61,312 nucleotides of DNA from Edaphovirga cremea (GCF_003332275.1 NZ_QOVA01000023.1:1-61312); one strand, 5' to 3'; positions 36,616 through 47,096 are shown, numbered from the stretch's first letter. Translations and numbers: made by a program. Notes: a model not told the origin generated them from the letters alone.

Positions 36616-37338
36616 ATGGGCAAAATCGCGCTGATGCTTGCGATGCTAATCTGTATGCCTTTGGTATCGTGGAGCAGTTCTGCCAGCGATCAGGTACCGG
36701 TAAACCCGACGCTGAAACAGCAATTATTGGGTTCACCTGTTTATATCCAGATCTTCAAAGAAGAACGCACGCTTGAGTTGTACGCCAAACTCGGCAATAA
36801 CTTCCGTTTAGTCGGTAGCTACCGCATTTGTAATTTCTCTGGCGGATTGGGTCCGAAACGCCGCGAAGGGGATTTCAAAAGTCCGGAAGGTTTCTACAGC
36901 GTGGATATGCGCCACATGAAGCCTGACAGCCGCTTCTACCGTGCCATCAATATCGGTTATCCCAACGCCTATGATGAAGCGCAAGGCTATTCCGGCAAAT
37001 ATTTGATGATTCATGGCGAATGCAAATCGATTGGCTGTTATGCCATGACCAACGCCTACATGGATGAAATTTTCACTTATGTGCAAGCCGCCTTCCGCAA
37101 TGGGCAAGGTAACGTGGACATCAGTATTTATCCGTTCCGCATGACTGAATCGAATATGCAGCGTCATCGCTCGTCAACTTACGCCAAGTTCTGGCGTCAA
37201 TTGCAGCCGGGCTATGAATACTTCGTCAAGAATAGCCAGCCGCCAAGCATTGGTGTAGTGAATGGGCAGTATGTACTTAACCGCCCGATCCTCACTTCAG
37301 CGCCAGCATCACAGTACGCGCTCACCGAAACAAAATAA
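36616..37338 (+). CDS. yafK: YafK (DpaA) L,D-transpeptidase-fold protein
   Basis: A 240-residue exported protein with a signal peptide (about residues 1-22) and a YkuD-type catalytic domain holding the H..G..S.GC.AM motif ([14 protein letters not shown]). In E. coli this protein acts as an amidase releasing Braun lipoprotein from peptidoglycan, rather than as a transpeptidase. Its 3' end overlaps that of convergent yafJ by 30 bases. AGGA precedes the ATG. Confidence 0.93.
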   Translation: MGKIALMLAMLICMPLVSWSSSASDQVPVNPTLKQQLLGSPVYIQIFKEERTLELYAKLGNNFRLVGSYRICNFSGGLGPKRREGDFKSPEGFYSVDMRHMKPDSRFYRAINIGYPNAYDEAQGYSGKYLMIHGECKSIGCYAMTNAYMDEIFTYVQAAFRNGQGNVDISIYPFRMTESNMQRHRSSTYAKFWRQLQPGYEYFVKNSQPPSIGVVNGQYVLNRPILTSAPASQYALTETK

Positions 37339-38076
37339 TGCGAATTCACCTGGCGCAATCTTGTGCCAGGTTTCGTTGCCCGTCAGAGGTTGCGTCGCGA
37401 TAACCGTTACCACATCATTCGGCGTTGTCTGCCGCTGAAAATCAATTTCCACATCCTGATCCAGCAACGTCGCTTTGCCAAAAGGTGCGCGGCGGGTAAT
37501 CCAATACAGGTTGGTTGAACAGTAGGCCATGACAAACCGCCCATCCGACAGCAACATATTGAAAACGCCTTTTTCCCGCAGTTGATCGGCCAGCGAGGCA
37601 ATAAAGCGGAATACGGCGGGCCAGTTGCCGGGCGTCCGCGGATAACGCTGCGTCAATTCATGCAGTAACCAACAAAAGGCATACTCGCTGTCGGTCTGGC
37701 CTACTGGACGCAGATTGCCGGTATCGAGCTGGCGGTAGCCGCGCAGTTGACCGTTATGGGCGTAAGTCCAGTTGCGCCCCCACAGTTCGCGCGTAAAAGG
37801 GTGCGTGTTCTCCAGCGCCACTTCGCCACGGTTAGCCTGGCGGATATGCGAAATCACGGCGCAGGACTTGATCGGATAGTCCTGCACCAGACGGGCAATG
37901 GGCGAATTGAAACTGGGCTGCGGATCCTTGAAGGTACGACAGCCATTGCCTTCGTAGAACGTAATGCCCCAACCATCTTTATGAGGGCCTGTCCGACCAC
38001 CTCGCTGCACCAGACCGGTAAAACTGAAACAGATATCGGTAGGTACATTAGCGCTCATCCCGAGCAATTCGCACAT
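37309..38076 (-). CDS. yafJ: Class II glutamine amidotransferase YafJ
   Basis: A 255-residue Ntn-type glutamine amidotransferase with catalytic Cys2 exposed after Met removal ([12 protein letters not shown]) and [10 protein letters not shown] and NTHPF in the glutamine pocket. No synthase domain is attached; the acceptor of the ammonia is unknown. It follows gmhA by 41 bases on the same strand, probably co-transcribed. Confidence 0.93.
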   Translation of the reverse strand: MCELLGMSANVPTDICFSFTGLVQRGGRTGPHKDGWGITFYEGNGCRTFKDPQPSFNSPIARLVQDYPIKSCAVISHIRQANRGEVALENTHPFTRELWGRNWTYAHNGQLRGYRQLDTGNLRPVGQTDSEYAFCWLLHELTQRYPRTPGNWPAVFRFIASLADQLREKGVFNMLLSDGRFVMAYCSTNLYWITRRAPFGKATLLDQDVEIDFQRQTTPNDVVTVIATQPLTGNETWHKIAPGEFALFCFGERVL

Positions 38077-38117
38077 CGCCTGCCTCCTCTACGTCTACAA
38101 CACCGCACAAGCGGTTA

Positions 38118-38699
38118 TTAGTTACCCGCCATCTCTTTTTCGATCAGCAGAATCAGGATATGGATCGCTTTGATATGGATTTCCTGAATACGGTCAGCGT
38201 AACCAAAATGCGGTACGCGGATTTCCACATCAGCCAGATCGGCCATCTTGCCACCATCTTTACCGGTCAGGGTGATGACTTTCATCCCCTTGGCGCGCGC
38301 GGCATCAATCGCTTTCAGTACGTTGGCAGAATTTCCCGAGGTGGAGATACCGAACAGTACGTCGCCAGAGTGCCCAACCGCCTCAACATAGCGGGAAAAA
38401 ACAAAATCATAGCCAAAATCATTACTGACGCAGGAAAGGTGACTCACGTCGGAAATGGCAATCGCCGGATAGCCAGGACGGTTCTCACGATAACGGCCAG
38501 TCAGCTCTTCAGCAAAATGCATGGCGTCACAATGGGAGCCCCCGTTACCGCAGGAGATCACTTTCCCGCCCGCTTTGAAGGAGTCGGCCAATAAAATGGC
38601 AGCACGTTGGATCGCGTCGATATTCGCGTCATCACTGAGGAAATTCTTCAGTGTTTCAGCGCCTTCGTTCAATTCACTACGGATTAAATCGTGGTACAT
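38118..38699 (-). CDS. gmhA: Phosphoheptose isomerase
   Basis: A 193-residue SIS-fold isomerase turning sedoheptulose 7-phosphate into D-glycero-D-manno-heptose 7-phosphate, first step to the LPS inner-core heptose. The SIS pattern [18 protein letters not shown] and [12 protein letters not shown] are seen. Length is one more than E. coli (192). The gene is upstream of yafJ and divergent from fadE. Confidence 0.97.
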   Translation of the reverse strand: MYHDLIRSELNEGAETLKNFLSDDANIDAIQRAAILLADSFKAGGKVISCGNGGSHCDAMHFAEELTGRYRENRPGYPAIAISDVSHLSCVSNDFGYDFVFSRYVEAVGHSGDVLFGISTSGNSANVLKAIDAARAKGMKVITLTGKDGGKMADLADVEIRVPHFGYADRIQEIHIKAIHILILLIEKEMAGN

Positions 38700-38901
38700 G
38701 GCAGCCTCTTTTTATGTCCTGTGGCATCAACAATCTTCCGCGCTCAAGTGTACCGGATCACGCATACAGCGAGAAGCTCTGTGATCTGCCTCTTACATGG
38801 CTTTTGATTTTTAATGCTGTCAGATTGTGAGCTAAGTTGTAATTAAGATGTAAATATATTGATAAAGACCTGCACATAAACTAAAACATTTACATCACTC
38901 C

Positions 38902-38918
38902 AACAGGTCAGACCTCCT
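38902..38918. promoter_or_regulatory. Predicted FadR operator of fadE
   Basis: AACAGGTCAGACCTCCT contains the FadR core AGGTC-A-GACCT and lies 20 bases before the fadE start, fitting fatty-acid (acyl-CoA) dependent repression as known for fadE in E. coli. Confidence 0.7.
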
Positions 38919-38937
38919 ACTACTCAGGAGCTTCAAA

Positions 38938-41391
38938 ATGATAGTTCTCAGTATCGTTGTGTTTTTGGTTGTTATCAGCGCGTTGTTCTACCACCGCGTG
39001 AATATCCATTTCAGCAGTCTGATTCTGCTGGCCTATACCGCCATTATGGGGGCAATTAACCTCTGGACGCTGTGGCTGTTACTGCCATTGGCCCTGATTC
39101 TGTTGCCTTTCAATCTGCTACCCCTGCGTCGTGCCCTATTTTCTGGCCCGGCTTTACGCATGTTCCGGAAAGTCATGCCCGCCATGTCACGCACAGAAAA
39201 AGAAGCGATTGATGCGGGTACAACCTGGTGGGAAGGCGAACTGTTTCGCGGCAAGCCAGACTGGGAAAAACTGCATAATTACCCTAAACCTCAGTTGACT
39301 GCTGAAGAGCAGGCATTTATCGATGGCCCTGTGGAAGAAGCCTGCCGCATGGCAAACGACTTCGAAATCACCCACGAATTGGCCGATCTGCCACCGGAAC
39401 TGTGGGCGTATCTGAAAGAACACCGTTTCTTCGCCATGATCATTAAGAAAGAGTATGGCGGTCTGGAGTTCTCGGCCTATGCTCAAGCCCGCGTTCTGCA
39501 AAAACTGGCTGGCGTGTCCGGTATTCTGGCTATCACCGTTGGCGTGCCGAACTCCCTCGGCCCCGGCGAATTACTGCAACATTATGGTACAGAGGAGCAG
39601 AAAGACCACTATCTGCCTCGTCTGGCCAAAGGTCTCGAAATCCCCTGTTTCGCACTGACCAGTCCGGAGGCAGGCTCCGATGCCGGTGCCATCCCGGATT
39701 ACGGCATCGTGTGTATGGGTGACTGGCATGGCGAGCAGGTTCTGGGTATGCGTCTGACCTGGAACAAGCGTTATATCACGCTGGCACCTATCGCCACGGT
39801 TCTCGGTCTGGCGTTCAAGTTGCAGGATCCCGAGCATTTACTGGGCGATACCACCGATTTGGGTATCACTTGCGCACTGATTCCAACCAACACCGACGGA
39901 GTCGAGATTGGCCGCCGTCACTTCCCGCTCAACGTGCCGTTCCAGAACGGACCAACGCGCGGCAACGACATTTTTGTCCCTATCGATTACATCATCGGCG
40001 GACCGAAAATGGCCGGACAAGGCTGGCGCATGCTGGTGGAATGCCTGTCGGTAGGACGCGGCATCACCCTGCCCTCCAACTCGACTGGCAGCCTCAAGTC
40101 TCTGGCGCTCGCGACCGGCGCTTATGCCCATATCCGCCGTCAGTTCAAAGTGTCGATTGGTAAAATGGAAGGGATTGAAGAGCCGCTGGCACGTATTGCC
40201 GGTAACGCCTATCTCATGGACGCCGCCGCCACGCTTATCACGACCGGAATTATGCAGGGTGAGAAACCGGCTGTGCTGTCGGCGATTGTAAAATATCACT
40301 GTACTCACAGAGGCCAGCGCGCCGTCATGGACGCGATGGATATTACTGGCGGTAAAGGCATCATGCTCGGCGAATCAAACTTCGTTGCGCGAAACTATCA
40401 GGGTGCGCCGATCGCTATCACCGTAGAAGGTGCCAACATCCTGACCCGCAGCATGATTATCTTCGGGCAAGGAGCCATCCGTTGTCATCCTTATGTGTTG
40501 ACCGAAATGGCCGCCGCCGAGGAAAACAACGTCAACAATTTTGACCGGGCGCTATTCGGCCACCTTGGTCACGTTGGCAGCAACAAAATTCGCAGTTTCT
40601 GGCTCGGCCTGACCGATGGCCGTACCAGCAGCGTGCCGGTGAAAGATGCTACCCGCCGCTATTACCAACAGATCAACCGGTTGAGCGCCAATCTGGCGTT
40701 GCTGGCAGATGTGTCAATGGGTGTACTCGGTGGAAGTCTGAAACGTCGCGAGCGCATTTCCGCCCGTCTGGGGGACATTCTCAGCCAAACGTATCTGGCG
40801 ACCGCTACGCTGAAACGTTATGAGGATGAAGGACGCAAAGAGGCCGATCTGCCGCTGGTACACTGGTGCGTACAGGATTGCCTGTATCAGGCTGAGCAGG
40901 CGATTGACGATCTGCTGCTGAACTTCCCGAATGGTTTTGTTGCTGGCGTGATGCGTTTTGCCATCTTCCCGGTTGGGCGCTTCTGTACTGCCCCATCCGA
41001 CCATCTGGATCATCAACTGGCGAAACTGTTACAGGTGCCATCTGAAACCCGCAGCCGTATTGGTCGGGGTCAATACCTGACGCCGAGTGAGTTCAACCCT
41101 GCCGGTCTGCTTGAAGCCGCCCTGCATGACATTGTTGCCGCAGAACCCATTCACCAGCGTATATGTAAAGAGCTCGGTAAAAACCTGCCCTTTACCCGCC
41201 TGGATAAACTGGCACAGCGTGGTCTGGAGGAAGGACGAATCACCGCGGAGGAAGCGAAGATCCTGTCGAAAGCCGAAGAGAGTCGCCTGCGTTCAATCAA
41301 CGTAGATGACTTTGACCCAGAGGCACTGGCAGTAAAAAAGCCGGAGAAAGCGCAGGAAAAGAGACCGCTGCAACAAACTGAAGCCGCGTAA
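38938..41391 (+). CDS. fadE: Acyl-CoA dehydrogenase FadE
   Basis: An 817-residue flavoenzyme (E. coli 814) for the first oxidation of fatty-acid beta-oxidation. Two N-terminal hydrophobic segments (about 2-18 and 21-57) should place it on the membrane; the dehydrogenase core (about 120-560) shows [13 protein letters not shown] and [11 protein letters not shown]; the C-terminal extension (about 570-817) is typical of this long form. CAGGAG precedes the start. Divergent from gmhA, with a FadR-type operator upstream. Confidence 0.97.
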   Translation: MIVLSIVVFLVVISALFYHRVNIHFSSLILLAYTAIMGAINLWTLWLLLPLALILLPFNLLPLRRALFSGPALRMFRKVMPAMSRTEKEAIDAGTTWWEGELFRGKPDWEKLHNYPKPQLTAEEQAFIDGPVEEACRMANDFEITHELADLPPELWAYLKEHRFFAMIIKKEYGGLEFSAYAQARVLQKLAGVSGILAITVGVPNSLGPGELLQHYGTEEQKDHYLPRLAKGLEIPCFALTSPEAGSDAGAIPDYGIVCMGDWHGEQVLGMRLTWNKRYITLAPIATVLGLAFKLQDPEHLLGDTTDLGITCALIPTNTDGVEIGRRHFPLNVPFQNGPTRGNDIFVPIDYIIGGPKMAGQGWRMLVECLSVGRGITLPSNSTGSLKSLALATGAYAHIRRQFKVSIGKMEGIEEPLARIAGNAYLMDAAATLITTGIMQGEKPAVLSAIVKYHCTHRGQRAVMDAMDITGGKGIMLGESNFVARNYQGAPIAITVEGANILTRSMIIFGQGAIRCHPYVLTEMAAAEENNVNNFDRALFGHLGHVGSNKIRSFWLGLTDGRTSSVPVKDATRRYYQQINRLSANLALLADVSMGVLGGSLKRRERISARLGDILSQTYLATATLKRYEDEGRKEADLPLVHWCVQDCLYQAEQAIDDLLLNFPNGFVAGVMRFAIFPVGRFCTAPSDHLDHQLAKLLQVPSETRSRIGRGQYLTPSEFNPAGLLEAALHDIVAAEPIHQRICKELGKNLPFTRLDKLAQRGLEEGRITAEEAKILSKAEESRLRSINVDDFDPEALAVKKPEKAQEKRPLQQTEAA

Positions 41392-41436
41392 TCTACAGGC
41401 AAACCCACTTAAGAAATAATGGGTTACGATAAAAAA

Positions 41437-41467
41437 CAGGGTGCGGCCAGTCGCACCCTGTTTTTTT
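41437..41467. terminator. Bidirectional terminator between fadE and the YehS-like gene
   Basis: CAGGGTGCG and CGCACCCTG form a 9-bp stem with GCCAGT as loop, A6 before and T7 after, so it can end both the rightward fadE transcript and the convergent leftward transcript. Confidence 0.92.
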
Positions 41468-41475
41468 GGTAAAGA

Positions 41476-41943
41476 CTATTTCTCTTTGCGGATCAAACGG
41501 GTCAGGCCGCGCAGGAAATAGCGCATGAACTGATCGCCACACGGACGATAATTTTTATGCCCCTGCTTGCGGAAAATCGCACTCAGTTCCGGCTGTGACA
41601 CTTTAAAATCAACGCTTTCCAGCACACCCTGAATATCGGTGGTTTTCAATTCAAACGCCACACGCAATTTTTTCAGGATGATATTGTTGGTGACCGGCAG
41701 TTCAACGTCCGGTGCCGGGAAGGCGTCATCTTTGCCACGTCGGAAGAAGATCAGGCCGTTAAGGAAATTCGCCATCACTTCATCAGGACAAGGCACAAAC
41801 CCTTCTTCATCCTCTTTCTTCAAATAGCTGACGATATCCTGGGTGGTGACTTCTGTATCCGCCAACGCCAGAATGCTGACGAGTTTCGCGTCGTTCAAAT
41901 CCAGCATGTAACGCACGCTGCGTAATACATCGTTGTTCATCAT
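41476..41943 (-). CDS. DUF1456 (YehS-like) protein
   Basis: A 155-residue protein made of two related DUF1456 halves (LRSVRYMLDLNDAKLV and LKKLRVAFELKTTDI), like E. coli YehS (156). Start at 41943 (MMNNDVLRSV) parallels YehS; the much longer open frame upstream is rejected. Function is unknown; no membrane segment or catalytic motif. It sits alone between fadE and yafV, whereas E. coli yehS is elsewhere. Confidence 0.82.
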   Translation of the reverse strand: MMNNDVLRSVRYMLDLNDAKLVSILALADTEVTTQDIVSYLKKEDEEGFVPCPDEVMANFLNGLIFFRRGKDDAFPAPDVELPVTNNIILKKLRVAFELKTTDIQGVLESVDFKVSQPELSAIFRKQGHKNYRPCGDQFMRYFLRGLTRLIRKEK

Positions 41944-42210
41944 GTTTACTGTTCCTGATTGAGAGCCTATCCCAATAGACTGTTGCGATTTTGGGCTTGG
42001 GCAGTGCTCTAGGCGCGAGTGGCAATTCGCTCCAGCCGTTTTTCCGAGGGGCATTATAAAGAATTTACAGGCAGGCGACAGGACAAACGTCATTTTATCC
42101 CCGCCGCCGTGACGCTGCGCCGGGGTAAAGAGGCAGAAAGGGATCATCAGATCCTCACCTTGGCTGCGAACTGTTCAGCGCTCGACAACGTTATTCGTAG
42201 CGTAAAAACG

Positions 42211-42984
42211 TTAGTCGTGACGTAAAAACGTGTCCTGATCCAGCCACGCCGGGAAAGCCTGACGGTAAGTTTGCAGCATTTCCAGCGACAGTTCGGCTTC
42301 AACAATCGCCGGGACATTGGGTTCAGCCTGCGCCAGAATTTCCCCCTGCGGATCGTGAATTACGCTGTCGCCGCGGTAGCTGTGGCCATTGTCATCCTCG
42401 CCCACCCGATTACATCCCGCCACATAACACTGGTTCTCAATTGCACGCGCTGCCAGCAGAGTCTGCCAATGTTTGGCGCGAGGCGCGGGCCAGTTGGCGA
42501 CATACAGCGCAAGATCGTAATCCTGCTGGCAACGGGACCAGACGGGGAAGCGCAGGTCATAGCAAATCTGCGGTAGAATCCGCCAGCCGCGCCACTCGAT
42601 GATTTCACGGCGCTTACCGGCCAGATAGTAGTGGTGCTCGCCAGCCATACGGAACAGGTGCCGCTTGTCATAGAAATGCACCCGGCCATTTGGCTCGACC
42701 AGCAGGAAACGGTTCACCGCCCCTTTTGGCGTAGTCAGCGCCACACTGCCGCCGATCAGCGCATTACTGGTGTGCGCCCAACGCTGCAACCATCCCACCA
42801 CCACCTTTTCTGGCAACGCACTGTCCGGCGCCTGCATGGCAAAACCGGTGGTAAACATCTCTGGCAGCACGATGACATCGCGGTCATGGATATTTTCCAG
42901 CAGATAATCGAAATGGCGCAGATTCGCCTCACCATCGAGCCAGGTGAGCGGCTGCTGTAACAACGTCAGTTTTAAAGTTGACAC
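42211..42984 (-). CDS. yafV: Omega-amidase YafV (nitrilase family)
   Basis: A 257-residue carbon-nitrogen hydrolase with the Glu-Lys-Cys triad visible in LPEMFTTGF, YDKRHLF and QICYDLRFP. E. coli YafV hydrolyses alpha-ketoglutaramate to 2-oxoglutarate. Its start overlaps the end of the YbdL aminotransferase gene by 13 bases; such aminotransferases make alpha-keto-omega-amides, which suggests one two-step pathway. Confidence 0.93.
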   Translation of the reverse strand: MSTLKLTLLQQPLTWLDGEANLRHFDYLLENIHDRDVIVLPEMFTTGFAMQAPDSALPEKVVVGWLQRWAHTSNALIGGSVALTTPKGAVNRFLLVEPNGRVHFYDKRHLFRMAGEHHYYLAGKRREIIEWRGWRILPQICYDLRFPVWSRCQQDYDLALYVANWPAPRAKHWQTLLAARAIENQCYVAGCNRVGEDDNGHSYRGDSVIHDPQGEILAQAEPNVPAIVEAELSLEMLQTYRQAFPAWLDQDTFLRHD

Positions 42985-44132
42985 AATAGCTCCGCGGCAG
43001 CATCCAGCGTGGCATCCTGTTTAGCGAAGCACAACCGGATCAGTTTATGAGGGAAAGGATCGGCGCAAAATACCGACAACGGTATCGCAGCCACACCTAC
43101 ATGTTCGGTCAACCATCTGCAGAAAGCAACATCATCCAGTTCAGAAATTGCACTGTAATCGGCCAGCAGAAAATAGGTGCCCTGACATGGCAATACTTCC
43201 AGCCGACTGGGTGCCAGCGCCTGTATAAAACGATCGCGTTTGGCGCGATAGAATTCAGGCAATTTCTGCCAATGCTCAGGCTCGTTGCGCAGCATATCTG
43301 CCAAGGCCAATTGCAACGGGGTGGTAATCGCGAAGGTCAAATACTGATGTACTTTGCGCAACTCGGCGCTGATCGCAACCGGGGCGACGCAATATCCCAC
43401 GCGCCATCCAGTCATGTGAAATGTTTTGCCAAAGGAAGAAACCGACACGGCCCGCTGACGCAATTGCGGATGCGCCAATACGCTGGCATGGCCTTGCGCG
43501 GTGAAGCAGATGTGTTCATACACTTCATCACTCAGCACGAATATTTCGCGCTCGGCAATGGCCTGCCAGAGCTGGTCAAAGTCCTGTGACTGCCAGGAGG
43601 TAGCGGACGGATTATGCGGCGTATTCACGATGACCAATCGGGTGCGATCGCTGAGTTGACTGGCGAAATGCGCCCAGTCAACGGCAAAGGCAGGCGGTTG
43701 CAACGCAATACGTTTCAGCGTCCCCCCCGCGAGCTGGACTACCGGGCCATAACTGTCGTAACTGGGGTCGAAACACAGCACCTCATCACCTGGCCGAACG
43801 AGAGCGGTGATCGCCACATACAGCGCTTCTGTCGCACCGGACGTAATGGTGACTTCACTGTTTGCATCAGGCTGCCAGCCATAAACCACGCCCGTTTTTT
43901 CAGCAATGGCTTCACGCAGCGGGGCGACACCCGTCATGGGCGCATACTGATTGGAACCCTGATTGACGTGATAGGCCAGACGCTCTTTGAGATATTGCGG
44001 ACCGTCGTAATCAGGGAACCCCTGAGAGAGGTTAATGGCGTTGTGTTGCTGCGCCAGTGCGCTCATCTGGGTGAAGATGGTAATGCCAAGTGCGGGTAAT
44101 TTACTGTGCGGAATAAGGGATGCGCTGCTCAT
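42972..44132 (-). CDS. ybdL: Methionine aminotransferase (YbdL-like)
   Basis: A 386-residue fold-type I PLP aminotransferase. The PLP lysine is in SSFGKTFHMTGWRVGY, and LSQGFPDYDGP and NTPHNPSA are present. E. coli YbdL prefers methionine, histidine and phenylalanine. Using glutamine as donor, such enzymes recycle the keto acid of methionine salvage and produce ketoglutaramate for the overlapping omega-amidase gene. Cytosolic. Confidence 0.92.
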   Translation of the reverse strand: MSSASLIPHSKLPALGITIFTQMSALAQQHNAINLSQGFPDYDGPQYLKERLAYHVNQGSNQYAPMTGVAPLREAIAEKTGVVYGWQPDANSEVTITSGATEALYVAITALVRPGDEVLCFDPSYDSYGPVVQLAGGTLKRIALQPPAFAVDWAHFASQLSDRTRLVIVNTPHNPSATSWQSQDFDQLWQAIAEREIFVLSDEVYEHICFTAQGHASVLAHPQLRQRAVSVSSFGKTFHMTGWRVGYCVAPVAISAELRKVHQYLTFAITTPLQLALADMLRNEPEHWQKLPEFYRAKRDRFIQALAPSRLEVLPCQGTYFLLADYSAISELDDVAFCRWLTEHVGVAAIPLSVFCADPFPHKLIRLCFAKQDATLDAAAELLCQL

Positions 44133-44589
44133 GGCGAATGACTACTCCTGGAGCCTGTGTTGCCGTCAATATAACACGATGTTAATATTTGGCAATCAAG
44201 ACGCTTAGATGGCTAAATGCCTTTAAGCTCTATCTCATAGCTAAAAAGACTATCGGCTTTCAGTTTACCCTTGGTTTGATATGGGAGCCGCCCCGCACTT
44301 TGTCACCATCCGCCTGTTCGACAATCCCGATGGCTGGATTGCCCACTTCACCGGTGACAAAATCGCCGATGCCTATCCACGGCTGGAGCGGGAATAATTC
44401 CCACGCGGGTATTACTATTTGAAATTCCGGGGCGTTGGTTAGCGCCTCGAGGTTTGTACTAATTCCTTTATAAACATCTTTTTTGGAAACTTAGAACCTG
44501 TCTCGCAATATTTCAACACCTCGTATATAGGTTGAATAATATGGGCTCCGTATAATCAATTGATTCTTTTCTTTCGTGGGTAGGCGAAA
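44133..44589. other. Gap between ybdL and the phosphoribosyltransferase
   Basis: A 457-base AT-rich stretch. It contains an in-frame remnant (44245-44397) and otherwise no gene or clear terminator. ybdL starts at its left edge, so its promoter should lie in the first 100 bases. Confidence 0.4.
44245..44397 (+). pseudogene. C-terminal fragment of an unknown protein
   Basis: An open frame of 50 codons ends at TAA 44397 and has protein-like codon use ([14 protein letters not shown], later [16 protein letters not shown]). Its only ATG is at 44281, giving 38 residues, without a ribosome site, while the same frame reads sensibly upstream of it. This looks like the tail of a gene whose start was lost when the region was rearranged. 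Family not recognised. Confidence 0.4.
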
Positions 44590-45327
44590 TTGGGGTTTGA
44601 AATTGATGTTTTAACAAAGACTGTCACCGTTAACCACAGCCACAATAATTATGCTAATACGGCGATAAATGGTAATCCTGATATTAAGCATTTCGATGGA
44701 TTAAAAGTCACCTCAATATTTAAAAGGACAAAAGGGCGAAGAGATAAAAATACACCGGGCGACAATAACCCGATGCTGTATGCGCTTAAAAACATGCAGG
44801 GGCTAAAAACCACATTTCGGAGTATTTGTCTTCTCTGGGGTTCTTACGACCAGTTAGTCCGTTTACTCCTTCAAAGAACAGTATATGATTGTATTATTCC
44901 TTTGCCCTCTTCAAGCCCAATTGCTGGTTTGATAGCAAAAAACATCAATAAGCGACAACCAAAATCATCCCGCTATTTCAATGCGTTAAAAAAAATTTCA
45001 GCAGAAAGAGTATTATTTACAATCAGTGACTTGCGGATTATATCCTCGAAAAAAGCGACTCTTCGTCAGGATGTAAAACGCTTTATAGCACATCATGGAA
45101 GAAAAGCTGATTTCCAAATGAAATCGATTATCAGACCCAAACTCAGAAAACATATAAACCCAATTGTATGGGGCGAAATAAATATATCACCTCCACCTAT
45201 CAATATCTTACTAATAGATGACATGGTCACTTCGGGAGCATCCCTGCTTTCAGCCAGAGATGCTCTTTTAATTCATTATCCAGGAATATATATTGAATGT
45301 TTGACCCTGTTCGGTTCATCACGTTAA
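44590..45327 (+). CDS. ComF-like phosphoribosyltransferase-domain protein
   Basis: A 245-residue protein with a C-terminal type I phosphoribosyltransferase motif ILLIDDMVTSGAS (about 208-220) and DCIIPLPSS (about 101), as in ComF/GntX-like proteins. The N-terminal 90 residues are specific (KHFDGLKVTSIFKRTKGRR, NPMLYALKNMQGLK) and lack the zinc cysteines of ComF. The only start is TTG, after an in-frame TAG. AT-rich codons unlike its neighbours and a private terminator suggest acquisition. Role unknown: DNA uptake, nucleotide chemistry or a conflict system are all possible. Confidence 0.65.
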   Translation: MGFEIDVLTKTVTVNHSHNNYANTAINGNPDIKHFDGLKVTSIFKRTKGRRDKNTPGDNNPMLYALKNMQGLKTTFRSICLLWGSYDQLVRLLLQRTVYDCIIPLPSSSPIAGLIAKNINKRQPKSSRYFNALKKISAERVLFTISDLRIISSKKATLRQDVKRFIAHHGRKADFQMKSIIRPKLRKHINPIVWGEINISPPPINILLIDDMVTSGASLLSARDALLIHYPGIYIECLTLFGSSR

Positions 45328-45515
45328 TTCTTGGTGAGATTGACAGCAAAAGATGCCGCAGGTAATATGTAATCAAGAGCTGGTATGAGCCGCCCTGCTC
45401 TATAAATTATCAAACGCGGAGCGCGCTGCGCGTGTGTAGCCAGGTCGTAAGGACCAAAATTCACATCTTATGAAGCGATAAGACAACACAGCAGGTTGTA
45501 AAATTGTCAAATATT

Positions 45516-45545
45516 GGGGACCGCAAGGTCCCCTATTTTATTTAT
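45516..45545 (+). terminator. Intrinsic terminator after the phosphoribosyltransferase
   Basis: GGGGACC and GGTCCCC with a GCAA loop are followed by TATTTTATTTATT. It lies 190 bases past the gene stop and before the convergent aminotransferase gene. Confidence 0.85.
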
Positions 45546-45608
45546 TCATCTTTTTATTCTTATTATTTTCCTTACTTATAGATAGGAGGATCATCTGCGG
45601 TTTTACCA

Positions 45609-46853
45609 TCAGCGGTTTCCCTGCAGATCGTAATGATCCCAGGCACTCTGCGCGGCCGATCCTTGCGGCGAGGTATACCCCAAACGGTTCAGAACCGCTT
45701 CGAGCGCGGTCAGCGTTTGCATAACGCAATCTTTGCGTGCGTTGTATCCCATGGTGCCAATGCGCCAGATCTTGCCAATCAGCGGCCCAAACGACGTACC
45801 GATCTCAATGGAGAAATCATTCAGCAGCATCTGACGCACCTGCTCACCGTGGATCCCGTCAGGGATAACCACGCCAAGCACGTTATTCATTTTGTGTCGC
45901 AGATCGCCAAATACGGCCAACCCCATACCCTGAATCCCGGCCAGCAGCGCTGCACCGTGCAATTCATGCCGGGCTATCGCGTTGTCCAATCCCTCTTCGA
46001 GGATCACCCGGGCGCACTCGCGGGCGGCAAACAGCATGCTGGTGGCTTCTGTATGATGATTCAGCCGTTCCGGTCCCCAATAATCCATGATCATGCCCAG
46101 ATCAAAATAATTGGAGTAGATCATCTCTTCTTCACCATCGTTGTGCTCAGCAGTACGGATGCCCTGCTCAATGCATTTGCGACGGCGGATCTGTTCCTCA
46201 AAACGTGGACTGATGGTCACTGGCGAACTGCCTGACGGACCGCCCAGACATTTCTGTAATCCTGCGGAAACCGCGTCAAGTCCCCAGGCATCGGTGTCCA
46301 ATTCGTTACCGGCGAAAGATGCGGTGGCATCGGTATAGAACAACACGCCGTGACGGCGGCAAATTTCGCCCAATTGGTCCAACGGTTGCAGCATAGTGGT
46401 CGAGGTATCGCCCTGAACCGTCAGCAGCCAGCGGGGTTTAACCTGCTTGATAGCATCTTCAATCTGTTGCGGATCAAACACTTCCCCCCACGGTACCTCG
46501 ACGGTATATACCTCGGCACGGCAGCGTCGGGCGATTTCACACAGCAAATGACCAAAACGGCCAAATACCGGTACCAGCACCCGATCACCTGGGCGAATCC
46601 CCGACAGCAATACGGCTTCGATTCCGGCGCGCGAGGTGCCGTCAACCAGCATCGTCCAGCGGTTTTCGGTGCGGTACAACTGGCGGTACAACGCCATGAC
46701 CTGATTCATATATTCGGTCATCACCGGATCGTACTGACCAAGTAACGGGCTGGCCATTGCACGCAGCACGCGCGGGTCGGCGTTGATAGGTCCGGGTCCC
46801 ATCAGTAAGCGGGAAGGTGGATTGATCTGGCCTAAAGTGGGGCTATCTAACAT
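45609..46853 (-). CDS. Class V aminotransferase (ureidoglycine-glyoxylate / AGXT type)
   Basis: A 414-residue fold-type I PLP enzyme. The start LLMGPGPINADPRVL and the PLP-lysine region SAGLQKCLGGPSGS fit alanine-glyoxylate or (S)-ureidoglycine-glyoxylate aminotransferases; YTDATASFAGNELDTDAWGLDAVS resembles HpxJ/PucG of purine breakdown most. No purine-catabolic genes are adjacent, so the substrate is open. It stands alone between the phosphoribosyltransferase insert and gdhA. Confidence 0.8.
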   Translation of the reverse strand: MLDSPTLGQINPPSRLLMGPGPINADPRVLRAMASPLLGQYDPVMTEYMNQVMALYRQLYRTENRWTMLVDGTSRAGIEAVLLSGIRPGDRVLVPVFGRFGHLLCEIARRCRAEVYTVEVPWGEVFDPQQIEDAIKQVKPRWLLTVQGDTSTTMLQPLDQLGEICRRHGVLFYTDATASFAGNELDTDAWGLDAVSAGLQKCLGGPSGSSPVTISPRFEEQIRRRKCIEQGIRTAEHNDGEEEMIYSNYFDLGMIMDYWGPERLNHHTEATSMLFAARECARVILEEGLDNAIARHELHGAALLAGIQGMGLAVFGDLRHKMNNVLGVVIPDGIHGEQVRQMLLNDFSIEIGTSFGPLIGKIWRIGTMGYNARKDCVMQTLTALEAVLNRLGYTSPQGSAAQSAWDHYDLQGNR

Positions 46854-47067
46854 ATTGGTTCCTTTATATTTTCACCCCAAAATGACATAAAGGGGAGCGA
46901 TCAGGCATCCGCCAGGCCGCGAACCGAGGCAATAAACTGTTTTTACAGTTTCATACTGTATTCCCAGATTGGGAACAATGAAACGATAGGTTCTTTTAGA
47001 ATATCTTTAGAGATTGGCGGGGAGAAGTAGGGTTGGTAGATAGTAATTACAATGAAAAATGAATAAA

Positions 47068-47096
47068 GCCAATCACCCGGCACAAGGATGATTGGC
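47068..47096 (-). terminator. Terminator-like hairpin after gdhA
   Basis: GCCAATCA and TGATTGGC form an 8-bp stem with a 13-base loop; on the minus strand TTTATTCATTTTT follows. It lies about 40 bases beyond the gdhA stop. Confidence 0.75.
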
